Source of the DNA: Clostridia bacterium
GTDB lineage: Bacteria > Bacillota > Clostridia > Christensenellales > UBA1242
NCBI GenBank assembly: GCA_900768425.1
Contig: CAAGCR010000015.1
Coordinates: forward strand, 1-6,004
Length of the DNA: 6,004 nucleotides
Reading direction: 5' to 3'
Below are positions 5,991 through 6,004 of this stretch, in pieces (positions within the stretch are counted from its first letter, which is position 1; every line of letters begins with the position of its first letter). The notes beneath the pieces were generated by a model. That model had not been told where the DNA came from, ran no database searches, and saw only the letters and a program-made list of their open reading frames with translations. A program made the translations under genes and the position numbers.

Positions 5991-6004
5991 ACGCGGGGGG
6001 GGGA

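Overview
The window is AT-rich DNA from a bacterium, most likely a low-GC Bacillota (Firmicutes) of the Clostridia type. Three things point this way: an Asp23-family gene directly followed by the fatty-acid-kinase gene fakA (the yloU-yloV pair of Firmicutes), a clostridial-style pyruvate, phosphate dikinase of 878 residues, and strong AAGGAG-type ribosome sites with classical sigma-A promoters. Tryptophan is encoded by TGG in the dikinase and the four genes stop at TAG or TAA, so nothing requires a non-standard code. I cannot name a genus.

Layout, all genes on the + strand. Bases 1-157 hold two back-to-back promoters, one reading left off the window and one reading right into the asp23-like gene (158-511), which is followed after 9 bases by fakA (521-2155). 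A hairpin terminator at 2271-2307 ends this two-gene operon. Next comes a self-contained small unit: a consensus promoter (2380-2408), an unrecognised 134-residue gene that appears to start 7 bases after the -10 box (2416-2820), and its own terminator (2844-2872). ppdK follows as a single-gene unit (2965-5601) with its terminator at 5786-5823.

The last 400 bases carry no credible gene but are rich in structure. Between the ppdK stop codon and its terminator lies a long imperfect inverted repeat (about 5602-5747) whose core (5639-5719) can fold as a compact four-way, cloverleaf-like junction with three perfect hairpins on a perfect 10-bp stem. After the terminator there is a second, different inverted-repeat element (5841-5930), then A-rich sequence, a small hairpin, a TTGACA box and a run of nine Gs at the window edge.

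Functionally the genes are ordinary housekeeping: FakA phosphorylates protein-bound fatty acids for phospholipid synthesis or recycling, the Asp23-like protein is its usual partner gene of uncertain role, and PpdK interconverts pyruvate and phosphoenolpyruvate. No obvious multi-gene novel system is present. The most unusual items are the cloverleaf inverted-repeat element and the seemingly leaderless orphan gene.
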